From Paraspadella gotoi (lineage: Eukaryota > Chaetognatha), in NCBI GenBank assembly GCA_051294375.1, contig CM119266.1:10701571-10765570 (forward strand): a stretch of DNA of 64,000 bases, in the 5' to 3' direction. This document shows, in pieces, positions 13,301-25,200 of the stretch. Both the position numbers and the translations under genes were made by a program. Under the pieces are notes generated by a model. That model saw only the letters and a list, made by a program, of their open reading frames with translations, was not told the DNA's origin and did no database searches. Within the stretch, counting starts at the first letter, position 1. Every line of letters starts with the position of its first letter.

Positions 13301-16300
13301 TACTTTTGACAAAATCCAAAAATTACTGATATTAAAAATTATGTATGAAACAGACAAAAACTTTTTTTAAAATCACATGCTATTTAATTGTTTGAACTGA
13401 TATAATATTATCCTTGGACAAAATTTAAAAAGTTTTAAACAATCCCAACTAGACATTTTTAAGGCCAAAAGTTAGGTTGTTTAAAAAAAACTGCAAGATG
13501 CAAAAAAGTAATAAAAAAAGTTATTTTCTTGAATATCTTTTGAAAAAAAAGAGGTAGCAAGGTGGGTGTGGTATCAAATTAAAGCCCTAATCATGGGACA
13601 TATTTCTAGAACAGTTTTGTTAAATTTTATCCATAAATCTTTACACAGTTTTTATTTAAATACGAGTTAAAAGTATAACAGTTTTTTGCATTACAAATTT
13701 CAATGAAGGCATATAAAATTTTTTGTTTTTCTTTTGTAAATTAAAAGAGGAAAGTCTGAATTACATTTTAATTACCATTAAATTTTCTCTACTTTATAAA
13801 TTTGCTTGTATTTTTCAGTTAAAGTAAAAAACAAGCAAAAAATTTGTAGTAGCTTGATAAAATGTTTTTTTAAATATAAAAAATGATAAATAATAAAATG
13901 TTTTCAGCTTGATATAAACAGTCTGGACGTCTACCTTCTTGTCTGTGAAAAAAAAATAATCATTTTTCATTATCTTTAACTGCAAAGAAAAAGCTTGATA
14001 TACTGCTTGTTTATCATAATAAAATTTTTAAAAATTACTTAACTGCTGACATATTTGACAAAGCAAGACATCATTGTGTTGAATTGTATTGATAATTTTC
14101 TTTTAAATATAACAACCTTTATAAAGGAATTTAATTCTATTATTTATCATCCATTTTAATTAAGAAAAAAAAATTCGCGAAAAGGGTTCATTGACTGACT
14201 TAATGATTGCATTTTTTAAGGTTTCTTTACTGCCCCCATTACGCAAGACATAAAAGGTCATTATCATGTCACTATGTACAGATTTTCTCTACCCTTTATG
14301 CCACCTGAATTCTGAATTTTCTTTTTTTCCCTTTCAAATGTATTAAATTAAAAAAATTATAGGAGAGAACGATCAGCATGGAGGATACCGTTGGTAAGCC
14401 TTAGTTACCCCACTTCCCGATCAAATTTTTAAACAAGGTTTTTTTCATCTATTCTAGACATAAATCTAACTATTGGTACTATTTATTTTTAATTTTTTAC
14501 ATTCTCTTTCGCGTAATCAAAAAAACGTTTTGCGTGTCAAAAAAATTATAGAAAAAAAAGTAAAACGTTTCAAAAATTAAAAAATCTATAGAGGAATCTA
14601 CTATACTTAACAAATATACTGATGTTAATATGTGTTAGAACTTTGATGCCCACTCCAAATAAAAAAACTGTTAAATATACTGCTTTTCTGTCATATTAAA
14701 AGAGGCTACTGAATTAAGTTAAAACCTACAAAGCAGTCCGAATATCAAATATTTATACATTTGACAACCTTAAAAATGTCTAGTTGGGATTGTTTAAAAC
14801 TTTTTAAATTTTGTCCAAGGATAATATTATATCAGTTCAAACAATTAAATAGCATGTGATTTAAAAAAAAATTTTCGTCTGTTTCATACATAATTTTTAA
14901 TACCAGTAATTTTTGGATTTTGTCAAAAGTAAGTAAATATAGCAGTCAGTATTACTAAAAATAAAAAAAGTTATAAAATTATTATAATTGAGAATGATAC
15001 AACTGACCAGTAGCTATTAAAAGCATCATGAACAATTAATTAATAATTATGTTTATTATGCTAAAAAAAAATTCAAAGTTAAAATTTTTTCATATATTTA
15101 ATTTTATAAATTATTTATTTTCTATGTCAAAACATCATTATAATAAACTTACTATATATGTATTTGAAGGCCTATATTAGGTAGGTAAGTCCCTTATAAT
15201 ATAAAATTTTTCTTCAATCATTTGGCATAGTTATAATTTTTTTTAATTTAAATTATTTGAAAAAAAATTAAAATAATATTTTAATAAAGAAAAATTAATT
15301 ACAAATAAACTATTAAAGATAGAATAATGGTTATGGACTCAAACGAAAGAAAATTGTTCATAGATTATGGATGATGCATGATATTTTCATTTTTAAAAAA
15401 ATTTAAACCATTTTTAAATTTTTTTTATTCTACTTTATTGATTTTATATAGCTAATTTTAATATTAATTTATAAAAAAACTGTCATTAGGAAAAATTTGA
15501 TTACCCTTTTTTTGTGTAGCCCAAAGGTCCGGAAACGTATCCCGGGACATCTCATTCTTGTGCACTCCATGCCGAGTAAATCGATGTAAAAAGGAACCGT
15601 GATACTATATAATGATAAATTATGGCCAAAATCATGATTCTTTGATTTGGTTAAGCAAATTTTCTAAAATTGTTTGCCTAAAGGCTGGAGACAGTTTTTG
15701 GACCTAGTAGGAGTCAATAAAGCCCAAAATAATTATACTAATAATCTTAGATATTGAATTAAAAATTATTCATTCCGCTTGATCTTAAAGAAATTCGACG
15801 AGCCATCAATTAACGATTTTGACATCTTTGCAAAGAAAATGATTTCAAGGCGTTAATAAAGATCAATGTAAATAAAATTTATATAGAAAAAAGTCAAGCA
15901 TTTTTCTATCTAATAAAAAGGTTTGGCAGATTGTTTTTCTCGAAGCAGTAAACCATGGCGAGGATTTCTTTCGAGTCTGTAGATTTGGCTCACGTATAGG
16001 CGTAGTGAAAGTTACATGCGAAAATTCTAAATGTCAATTATGAACAACATACCATCAGTGAATATTAATTTGTAAAAAAAAAATTTTATCTTTTTTAATT
16101 TTCGCAGGCTATATTTATATGAAATTGGTACAACCAATATAAAAATTATCCATTCATTTAATAAATAAGCTATCTTGCCCCTGACTTTGGACAGGCTTTG
16201 GTGGTTTAAGGTTTAATACTATCCTTATAAAATAGAAAAATTTCAAAATGAGCTTTTCTTAATTTTGATTGCAGATTTGAATTCCTCGTCAAAAGTTGAT

Positions 16301-17869
16301 AAAAGAAAATATAAATCATTTTTAAAAATTATTTCATTAAGTGGGTTAAAAATTAAAAAAACTATATTTAATATATAAAAAGTTAATTTTCAACTTAAAA
16401 TAGAGCTTTTTCTAATTTTTGACCCACTTAATGAAGGAATTTTTAAAAAAGAGTTATATTTCTTTCTATCAACTTTTTATGACAAATCCAAATCTGCAAA
16501 ATAATCTTAGAAAAAACTGTTTTGAAATTTTAATATTTATTGGATTAGTACTAGTATAAATATGGCCTACTGCGTAAATTGTAAAATTTATTATAAATTT
16601 TTTTATTACATAAATGTTTATTAGTATAATGTTGTTCGTTCTTCACTTTTAGAATTTTAATTAAAGTTAAATTTAGAAATTTTACTACGCTTTCGGAAGG
16701 CTAATGGTCCAGTAAATGTCTGGCGCAACTGAGTGATAAGTTATAGTAGCCGTAACAGCATCTTATAATTCTCCAAACTCACCTCTGCTGAATTGACAAT
16801 TAGGACCGTAAAACAATTCTGTGCAATAGCAATTCGGTTTTTGGTTCCTAAAAAATTATTACCTTAATTAGACACATTGGAATCCGCTAAAAATTCATGT
16901 ATAATGACGGAAAAGGTGTCATTCTGTTCGTTTTTTCACGCTTTACAAGTTAAAAGTAGTTTTGATTAGTTTTAACAAATTTCTCGCCCTAGCCAGAGTC
17001 GCTGAAGTGCCATTGACGTCAAATTCACTATTTGCCATATTAAAAGCGGGAAAATGAAAGAATTCACACTTTTAATTCAAAAAGCTTTAAATTATATCAA
17101 TTTTTTTTTTAAATAATTCATTGCTATTTAGATAGTTTTTTATTTGTTATATTCTTCATGCATGCATTATCTAATTCATCTTTAATTTTGTTCTTGTTTG
17201 ATAAACTAGACTCTCAGACGAAAATTAAAGCTTCTCGAAATAACTTTCAACAATTGTTATGACACGAACACAACTGACCACAAATAGCATGTTCCGTCAT
17301 TTAAGCAAGTTTTGTTATTATGATAATTGCAAGGCTCATATGGCAGCGGTAGTCCACAGTCATATCCACCGTATTCTCCATGAAGACAAGCAAAGCATTG
17401 CCCGAAACTTTCATCATATGGATCGGTGTTGCATACTCCGTAGTGCATACAATCGACATTCGGCTGTAAATTACTTTTAGTAAATTATTAAACTTTTAAA
17501 AAAAATGTCTTAAATGTCGAATTACCTTAGTACAATCGAATGTCACATTTGTCGCAGGTGGTGGAGGAGTTGTATGATGGTGGTGGTCATCGTCATACTC
17601 ATAATCAATCAATGACTTTTGATAAGACTTATGATAGTATTCATGAGAGTTATGTTTTTGCCCATACATCGGATAAAATGAGTAAGAATATCCTATAAGA
17701 TTATGAAGCATAATTGTCGAATTTTCGGTCCTTTGTATTTAAATCATTAAACATTAAATTTAATGAGAAAATTATCATCCTTACCATTTGTAACCGCGAT
17801 AAATAGGGCAATTATAAAAAATAATATGAAGTGATCCCTTTCAAAATCCTGAAGGAGATTTTTGTTCAT
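7331..17869 (-). CDS. Signal peptide / EGF / zona pellucida (ZP) domain type I membrane protein
   Basis: Eighteen exons in transcript order: 17785-17869, 17526-17692, 17279-17463, 16783-16847, 10946-11016, 10722-10877, 10258-10418, 10080-10197, 9917-10022, 9473-9642, 9267-9390, 8869-8944, 8719-8807, 8538-8648, 8371-8474, 8229-8307, 8038-8176, 7331-7745. Phases agree throughout; about 806 residues. Order: signal peptide (residues 1-27); His/Tyr/Pro-rich stretch; two EGF-like modules (Cys89-Cys120 and Cys129-Cys163, ending FYGPNCQ); a ZP domain (about 168-470, with IIQYQPGITTAIDE, FQVL, TAYAFPNKTGG, GCPTAEA, NQIYFDCVVEIC); a linker; a membrane helix (591-612, GASLFIVGFGLVLLL); and a Ser/Asp-rich cytoplasmic tail of about 190 residues. 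ZP domains polymerise in the extracellular matrix or apical surface. The intron after exon 14 has a GC donor. The exon 16/17 junction is the least certain (two possible donors, 8221 or 8229). Intron 4 is swollen to 5.8 kb by transposons. Confidence 0.85.
11735..12506 (+). repeat. Perfect tandem duplication, 2 x 386 bp
   Basis: Copies 11735-12120 and 12121-12506 appear identical on reading, both starting A7-TTGATGCAG and ending CAATGGAC. They lie in intron 4 of the ZP gene. The interior contains a GC-richer segment (GACAGCCGGCGCTCAGGG). The paired 61-residue frames on the minus strand are by-products of the duplication, not genes. Either a very recent duplication or an assembly duplication. 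Confidence 0.9.
12631..15602. mobile_element. Non-autonomous DNA transposon with about 833-bp terminal inverted repeats
   Basis: The left arm 12631-13464 reappears nearly perfectly as reverse complement at 14768-15602. Termini are TCACGGTTCC and GGAACCGTGA, flanked by TA on both sides (12629-12630, 15603-15604), as in Tc1/mariner-like insertions. The 1.3 kb centre (13465-14767) shows no transposase frame. The surrounding DNA resembles the segment near 9060-9110, which gives an approximate empty-site comparison. Inserted in intron 4 of the ZP gene. Confidence 0.85.
15995..16690. mobile_element. Second copy of the palindromic hAT-like MITE, interrupted
   Basis: Reverse-complement relative of 1298-1908, with ends TAGGCGTAGT and ACTACGCTT. 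It carries a nested insertion of about 90 bp at 16121-16210. No clear target-site duplication remains. Confidence 0.7.
16121..16210 (+). mobile_element. Short interspersed element nested inside a MITE
   Basis: Begins GAAATTGGTACAACCAATAT and ends near GTGGTTTAAGG. The host MITE sequence resumes on the other side. Related copies are at about 21741-21810, 35900-35955, 40564-40657, and (minus strand) 63836-63860. Confidence 0.65.
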
Positions 17870-18517
17870 GATAAAAGATTTAATTCCAATATTTCATCGC
17901 CTTATTATTCAAGGCTTTAATAAATAAAGCATTTCGTTAGTTGTGAATAAAAAAAATTGGTGTGGTTGATTTTTTCATACCATTTATTGGATTTACAATG
18001 CTCTTGTTCGCCAAAGTGAATCTTTGCCAAAAACCGGAAAACGTTTTTTTTGGTTTGAGAAGATTTTCTTTCGACATGCTTTCTTCCATCTGACCACCGC
18101 GTTATTTGGTTAAGTCGAAAAAATAAAGAGTGGTCATTGGTATCCGAGCAAGCGTAAAGATTCTTTTTTGTTAAAAATTCTTTTTTAAATAGTTTAATTC
18201 TTCGAGTTTTAGTTTTAATTTTTTGGTTATGATTTATCGATAAAATAAAAGTAAACATTACATATTAAAACGTCCAACGTGAAGGTTTTTTCTATGAAGA
18301 AAAACTAACAGCCAACTTTTTGCCAAATTTGGTTTCTTTGGTCGTGTTTTTTCTTACTCTCGCCACCTTTTCTGACACGACGAGAAAAAAAAATGGAACA
18401 AAAACTATTAATGATATTTATTAATAGTAGTCATTTAAATGATAATGTTGATTTTTATTTTCAGAGATGACATGAGTGAAGACGTGACAAATTATAGAGA
18501 TACGTTCACATGAATTT
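17870..18517. other. Spacer between ZP gene start and CBF-beta stop
   Basis: About 650 bp containing the likely promoter of the ZP gene and the 3' UTR of the CBF-beta gene (both minus strand). The 113-codon minus-strand frame at 17917-18258 is AT/Lys-rich, resembles nothing I know and is left out. Confidence 0.5.
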
Positions 18518-19458
18518 TTAATCAACTATTCCTTCCCCACTTACTCTCCGACGAGATTTACCCATGCTTATTCTGAGCGCCTCTTCTTCCATGGCCGCCC
18601 TTTCTTCATCAAAGTCAAACTTTCCGTATCCGTCTAGCTGCTGAGTGTCTAAATATCCACGCCACGTCACACAAACGCCGTTTAGAATCATTGGCGCTTG
18701 AATCCACGTTTTGCCGGGTTCTTTTGCTAAGTCATATACTCCGTTGGCCGAATTCCGATAGGGTCTTACCGATTCTTGTTGATTAATTATTATGTTGTTT
18801 TCTGTCTAAAAAACGTATAATTTAGGGCTTCAATTCGCAGGCAAAAAAAAATTTAGTATTTACCGATAGTTTGACGCAAGTACCGGTTGCAAGAATCGCA
18901 ATATCCAACTCTTTCCCTGCTCTACATTCCATCTGTAACAATCGTGATCTCTCATCTTGGTCAAGTTCTTTGTGCCCCAAGTATCGGACTTCACTCTCTC
19001 GGGATAACTTTTTAAAGAAATCGTCAGTATTGAACCGCTTTTTCTAAAGAAAAAAAATTAGAAAGTTGGCATGTTTTTTAAATATTTAAACATTAAGCAA
19101 TGACAATTTTTTACGTTTTAAATGTTATTATATAATTTTGTAATATCTTTCCGTCACTTTTCGTTAATAATTTATAATTGGGATTTAATATTTTTAAAGT
19201 CTTAATAAGTTAATAATAAGTTAATAATAATAATAATAATAATAATAAGAAGTTACCTGAAATACAGAAACTACATATTAAGATCACAATTAAAAATTAA
19301 ATAAAAAACATAGAAGAAATAACGAAATCAAAGATATACCATGATATAAGTTTATAACGATTATATTTTATGTTATTCGTATTACATATTTTTTTAAACA
19401 AAATTGTGAAGAAAGTACAAACGAGTAGTTTTACCTGATCTTGAACAACACGAGGCAT
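18518..19458 (-). CDS. CBFB: Core-binding factor subunit beta (Runx cofactor)
   Basis: Three exons in transcript order: 19435-19458, 18864-19043, 18518-18805, all GT-AG and phase 0, giving 163 residues (human CBFB about 182). The first coding exon is only 24 bp and encodes MPRVVQDQ, one residue different from the human N-terminus. Exon 2 carries FFKKLSRESEVRYLGH. Exon 3 carries APMILNGVCVTWRGYLD and the QQLDGYGKF/FDEERA block, the most conserved part of the family. CBF-beta does not bind DNA; it clamps the Runt domain of Runx proteins and raises their DNA affinity and stability in the nucleus (in flies, Brother and Big brother). The C-terminal tail after the helix EEEALRISMGKSRRRV is shorter than in vertebrates. 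It diverges from Enhancer of polycomb. Confidence 0.96.
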
Positions 19459-20296
19459 ATTAAATAAATAAAAAAAAAATATTTTTAAAATAGTGAACAA
19501 TTTTTTTATTTAAAAAATCTGAAGATAAAATTTAAAAGAGCTTTAATCCGGTCCACGTCGAATGTTGAAATACTTTTCCTGTTAAATTGAGACGGCCTCA
19601 CCTCCGGTTCGACATGAACGATTCTAAAATTCTTTCACTTCCGGTTAAGCCTTAACTCAAGGTACAGTCATCATTTCTTTGAGCGCGAAGAGGGTGGCGC
19701 GTCCCACTACTGTCCGAACTCTTAAATTTAAAAATCAAATGATTGTTAGATTTTATTTAAATATTAGATTGCCTTGTTTAAATGTGACTTAATAATGTTC
19801 TGTTAAGCTCATATAAATACATTTTGAAATGAAATATTTGATTTAATATTTCAAAAGTATTGGAAAAGGAGCATCTGTAATGTTTACTCTCTCAAAAGAG
19901 CGGATTTTCTGTCGTTATCAAAGAGAAAATTCATATTTTTGGCTGAAAAGAAATCCTGAAAGTGACGTCATGAAGTTTTGCATGTTCTACTACTATTTGA
20001 GGTCATCGTTTCCGACAGCTGATTTTTAACCGGAAAGTTCTTTTCATTTAATTTATATTCTTATGCTTGACAGTCCCTCACCCTTGTCTACCTATGGTTA
20101 CAAGCTAACTTAATTTTGTCTCTCGTTTTCGTTCAAATTATAGAGTTAAAAATTAGTTGCTTCAAAGTTAAATCTTTATTTTATTGACAATTAGCAGAAA
20201 CTCAGCGGTGCAGAAAATTGGGGGAAGAGACGGTAGGAAAGAAAAATCTAAGACGGAAAAACGATTTTGCCATATCTTTTTGATAGTATTTTTTTA

Positions 20297-20884
20297 GTCG
20301 GATCTGCTTATCAGCAGATTCCAACTCTATAATTCACTTTGTCGGTCCGTCGGTCCACCCCCAAAATCTTGTTGGTAAATCATTTTTATCATATCAGAAC
20401 ATCGAATTATGATAAATTATGCAAAAAAAATGTCCGTCCCCCCTTAGCATTAAACTCCAATTACTCGAGATTGGATGGATGGATTGGAATGAAATTTTGT
20501 GTTTGGGTGGGAAAGTGTGTGATTGAGTTGTTTAACTAATTGATTATGCTTCTTTTTTATATTAAATGTAAATATAACATGTATTAATTAATTAAATAAT
20601 TAATCAGTCAATTAATCAATAATTAATTAATTACTCAATCAATTAATTATTCAATTATTTAAATTTATTTATCAATTAATTAATTAATTATTTAATCAAT
20701 CAATCAATCAAGTCAATCGTCATCAGCATTATTGTCATCGTCGCTATCGTCGTCGTCGTTTCTTTTGTCGTGGTCAGTGACAAAAAGACCTAAAAAAAAA
20801 TTTCTGTTCAAATTGATTAATTAATTAATTGCCTAATTAATTAACTTGAATTAATTAATGCTAATGATCGTGGGCAGATCCGAC
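20297..20884. mobile_element. MITE with GTCGGATCTGC / GCAGATCCGAC ends
   Basis: About 588 bp. The left end has a short palindrome (GATCTGCTTATCAGCAGAT) followed by CTATAATTCACTTTGTCGG. The interior has a long ATTA/TCAA simple-repeat stretch. Related copies: 24948-25203 in intron 8 of Enhancer of polycomb and 39436-39561 on the minus strand. Confidence 0.7.
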
Positions 20885-22047
20885 ATTATTTGCTAAAACT
20901 TGTTAATTATAAAATTAATTGCCAATTCCACAAAGCAGTTTTTCTCTACCAGTGACATTGAAAAGAAGTTTAGTTTCATAATAATACTTGGGTTCAGTCA
21001 AGAAATTTAAGTGCGAATTAATATCTTTTTCTGCTCGCACTGTTTGTTTATGAATTATTGCAACCAATGATTCTTTAAGCTTTTTTATATGAAAATTTGC
21101 AAATTACTTGTTTCACTATTTTCTACTTTTATATTTTATGAAGGATTTAGTATTTAATCTTATTATTTAATCAAATATACATTGCTTTCTTTCTTAAAAA
21201 TGTTTTATTTATCTAATAATTCAATTTGGGAAGGGGAAGTCAGTGTTGTCTTCTGGAAATAGTTTTCTAATAGATATCACACATCATTTCTGTTAGAAAG
21301 TCATTAATGAAAAATCATAATATCTAAGAGGCTGAACAGAAAGGGGTGGGAATGGATAATTTTTTGAGGGGTGACCAAAGTTATATATGATTTTTTTTAC
21401 CAATAGGGATAAGATTACCATGTAGAATTGTATGTTCTGATAGGGATACATACCGGGGAAAGGTCTATAGGGGCACCTTTATGTCATGAATATAATTTTA
21501 AAATTATATTTTTTCTTTATTCTACTTTTTAATTATTTCTTTTTTGAATATTTTTTATCTTTTATTTTTATACAATCGGAAGGTCATCAATTTTAAGGTA
21601 ATTATTTGTTTAAAATGAAATAATGAATAACTAAAAATTAATGAATAAATTACTTGATCTCTTGTGTCAGATATTGTTTTTTAATAATGCTTAAGTAAAA
21701 TTAAAATTATATATTGTTCAAAATGGTTGTGCCAATTTCCTAAAATTGATACAACAATATAATAATTATCCATTCATTTTACAAATCAGCTATTTTACCC
21801 CCGACAGTTCATATAATTGTATTCTTGTAAAATTATAAATAAAAAAAATTATCTTAATTTAAAAAACTATGAAGCCGATTATAAATTTTCGAAATTAAAT
21901 TCTTTTTTGTCATTATTCATTTACAATATTTTGAAAGTCTTTCAGATTGCTAATGATTCTATTTGAATCTTTTCTTTGTACAGCTGCGCCTCCTATAAAA
22001 CATGCGGGCGAGTCTCTCTGCATGCATCCTGGGATAGATTCGTCATT

Positions 22048-22059
22048 CCGCCATCTTGG
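22048..22059 (+). promoter_or_regulatory. YY1/Pleiohomeotic-like site upstream of Enhancer of polycomb
   Basis: CCGCCATCTTGG matches the YY1-type core (CCGCCATNTT), about 210 bp before the first ATG. Such sites are often found just downstream of transcription starts. Function here is inferred. Confidence 0.45.
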
Positions 22060-22265
22060 ATTCCGAAATGAAAGCTCCTGTCAAGGAACGAAAAAATTCA
22101 TTGTAAAACCCTTAACCCCCATTTTAACTCATAAGGAATTGAACTATTATACAATGATATCGATGAACTATTGGGTTGAGTGAAAAAATTCCTTTGGTTT
22201 CCAGTTTTTTACTGGCCAAGGGGGTTTAGTTGGCAAATGCAGCAGGGCTGCAGTCGTCACGTCCC

Positions 22266-25200
22266 ATGATGACGACCAAGCTCTCGTTCCGGGCACGGGC
22301 GTTGGACGCCGTAAAACCCATGCCCATATATATACAGGAAGATGTCCCAGACCTTAAGGAACTGGCTACCATCAACAGAACTGTGCCAGAAATGCCAACA
22401 GGAATGGAAAAGGAAGAGGAGACGGTAAACATTTAATTTGTCGCGAAGTTTGTTGTAACCGGGTCCCTCAGTTTGTGTTGGGAATGATTTTGGGGCATAA
22501 TCGTTCGAAAACTGTTACTCCTAGAAAATAAGTAAAAACATTTTTGTAATTTAAAAAAAAGTAATGTAGTGACAATATAGTAGATAATCTTTTCTTCACA
22601 TGTCGTATTACTTTGTGCAAGACAAGATGATCACTTATATGGAGGACCCTGTACAAGCCTCTTAAATAGCCCGAGAAACAGTTTTTTCATATAATTGTGC
22701 ATGTTTCTTTACAATTTTATGTTTACTGAAAAAAGTTTATTTATATTGAGGCGACTTACCACTTACCTTTTGATTGTTGAATTTCTATTATACAGCTATC
22801 ATAAGTTATCATTTTATAATTTAGTTTTTAATCGTATTTTTTAAAAAAAATTTACAGGAACATCATTTGCAGCGAGCCATTATTGCTCAACAGTGCTATG
22901 GAACTGCGACTGCCTTGGTCATCCCAACTCCAGAGGTTTCTTGTGCAATGGCAAATTACGAAAGTCTGTACGAAAAAGATTTTAAAACTCCGAAGCAGCT
23001 TATCCATGTACAGGTTTGATTCAAAATTCAATAAAAACGAGTCAGTTTGGAAGCAATACTAATATTAAAATGGTTCCAGGCCTTAAACTTGTTGGAACAA
23101 GAATATCCCGACTATGATATGGATGAAGAGGATGAAGCTTGGCTTGCGCAGCAGCAAGAGAAACTCAACGCTCGAACGGGTCAAGATAGCGCCGTCTCCT
23201 TGTCGCGGGAAAAGTTCGAAGAAATGATGGACCGTCTCGAAAAGGGTTCCGGGCATCAAGTCCTTCAGGCATTCATCGAAATTTTGTGTTTTTATTGAAG
23301 GAAGAATAAGATTTTTCTTGAATAACCCGTGATTCTTTTTACCTTTAGTTGCGTGACGCCAAGGTCCTGTTAAAGGAGGACGACGATCTCATCACGGCAG
23401 TTTACGAGTATTGGCTCAAGAAGCGACAGTCGACGTCCATCCCTCTCCTGCCATCCATCAAATCTGAGAAACGCGACGGCTCTACCACCAACAACCCATA
23501 CGTTGCCTTCAGGTTCGCGGAGCCTCTTATATCCGGCTAATCTGATGATTTGTATCTGTGTAATAATGAAAAAAAACAAAACAAATACATACATAAATAA
23601 ATAATTAGAATAAATTTAAATAAAAATCTTTTATTTAAAACTCAAAGGCGACGGACAGAAAAAATGCAAACTAGGAAAAACCGAAAAAACGACGAAACCT
23701 CCTACGAAAAAATGTTTAAAATGGGTTTCGAGCTTAAACGAGCCTTGAGCATTTTAGAGATGGTCAAGAAACGAGAAAAGTGCAAGAAGGAGCTGTTGCA
23801 ACTCACCATCGAAATATTTGAGAAACGTTACCAGGTATAACGGATTCTCGGTCCAACTTTTTTAGCGCAGTATCGAATGTGGCTTTGGGTTTTAACGCCC
23901 TCGGTTATCTTCGAGCAGTTACAAGACTTCGACGGCTCCATTCTCAAGGACGTCAAGCAGTTGGCATGCCAGTCTACCTCGTCCAGCGTTTACCCGACGC
24001 AGAATCCCTCCATCGACTTCGCACAATATTTTAAAGGAGTCACCCCGGCGTCATGGGTCGAACCTACGTTGCCGAGACAAGTAAATAGTCTTAGATGTTA
24101 GCAGTATGTATTAAAATGTAGACGACTTGGCTTAGTTTTGTTAGTGAAAATCACCTAGTAGTATAGCATTTCTCTTTTTCTTATATTTGTATTGTTTGGT
24201 TAAAGGATTTAAACATCATATTGTGGACATTACCGAATTAATTTAATAATAAAGAAGATATGGATATAAAAACTTCGTAATCAAAAGATTAAAATATATT
24301 TTTTTAAATTTTATTTGTTTATTTATTGCAAACGTCCCTCGTTTCTTTACCATCGACAAAGAAGAATTTTAACAATTTTATCCACAAAATTCCATCACTT
24401 TCTAAGGAGAGTCGAAAACGTCCTGGCAAAAGGAACAAACGAAAGAAGCTCGTGGGTCAAATGGGCTTGGAGTCTCAGGGAGCGACGCCGCTGGAGGCTT
24501 TGGGACTTGTCAACCCTATCGGCCTCTGCGTCGCCAACGACGGTGCTACATCGGGTATGACTGCCGGAAACAGGGCGTTGTCGCCGCTCGGATCCGGAGC
24601 CGACAGTCCTCATCTCGGTCCCGCCGGGGTCTACGACTTCGATGGGGCCAGCTCCGAGGAGGAAACCGCCTCGCCGGTAACGGTCTTTGTCGTTTTTTTT
24701 TTGTTTTTGTTTTTTTGCGTTTAACGCGTTTTTTTAAACGATCCGGTTTTTTTCCAAGCTCCGTCGCGACTCGGACGTCGACGACGAAAGCGACGCTGAC
24801 GGTCCCTTCGCCTTCAAACGCAACAAAGATTGTCAGTATCTCGCGGTAAGTCTCCTACTCCCTCGTGGATGTGATCTTTTTTCTTTTCACGTCATTCATA
24901 GTTTTTTTCAGTTCACGATTAATTTCTCATTTCATTATCAATTTTTAGTCGGATCTGCTTATAAGCAGATCCCGACTCTATAATTCACTTTGTTGGTCCG
25001 CCCCCTCAATCTTGTCGGGCATTCACATATATCATGTCAGAACATCGAAATAAGATAAATTATTCTTTTCATATTAAATGTAAATGTAAGATGTATTAAT
25101 TATTAAATAATTAATCACTCAGAACAAACATTTCGGATCAAATTAATTAAGTTAATTAATTAATAATTAATTAACTACGATAATGATCGTGGGCAGATCC

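Larger units (their letters stand above)
19459..22265. other. Divergent intergenic region between CBF-beta and Enhancer of polycomb
   Basis: 2.8 kb probably holding both promoters. It contains a MITE (20297-20884), an inverted copy of the repeat at 2247-2500 (about 21085-21280), part of the GGTACAACCAATAT family near 21741, and a YY1-like site near 22050. No protein gene recognised. Confidence 0.6.
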
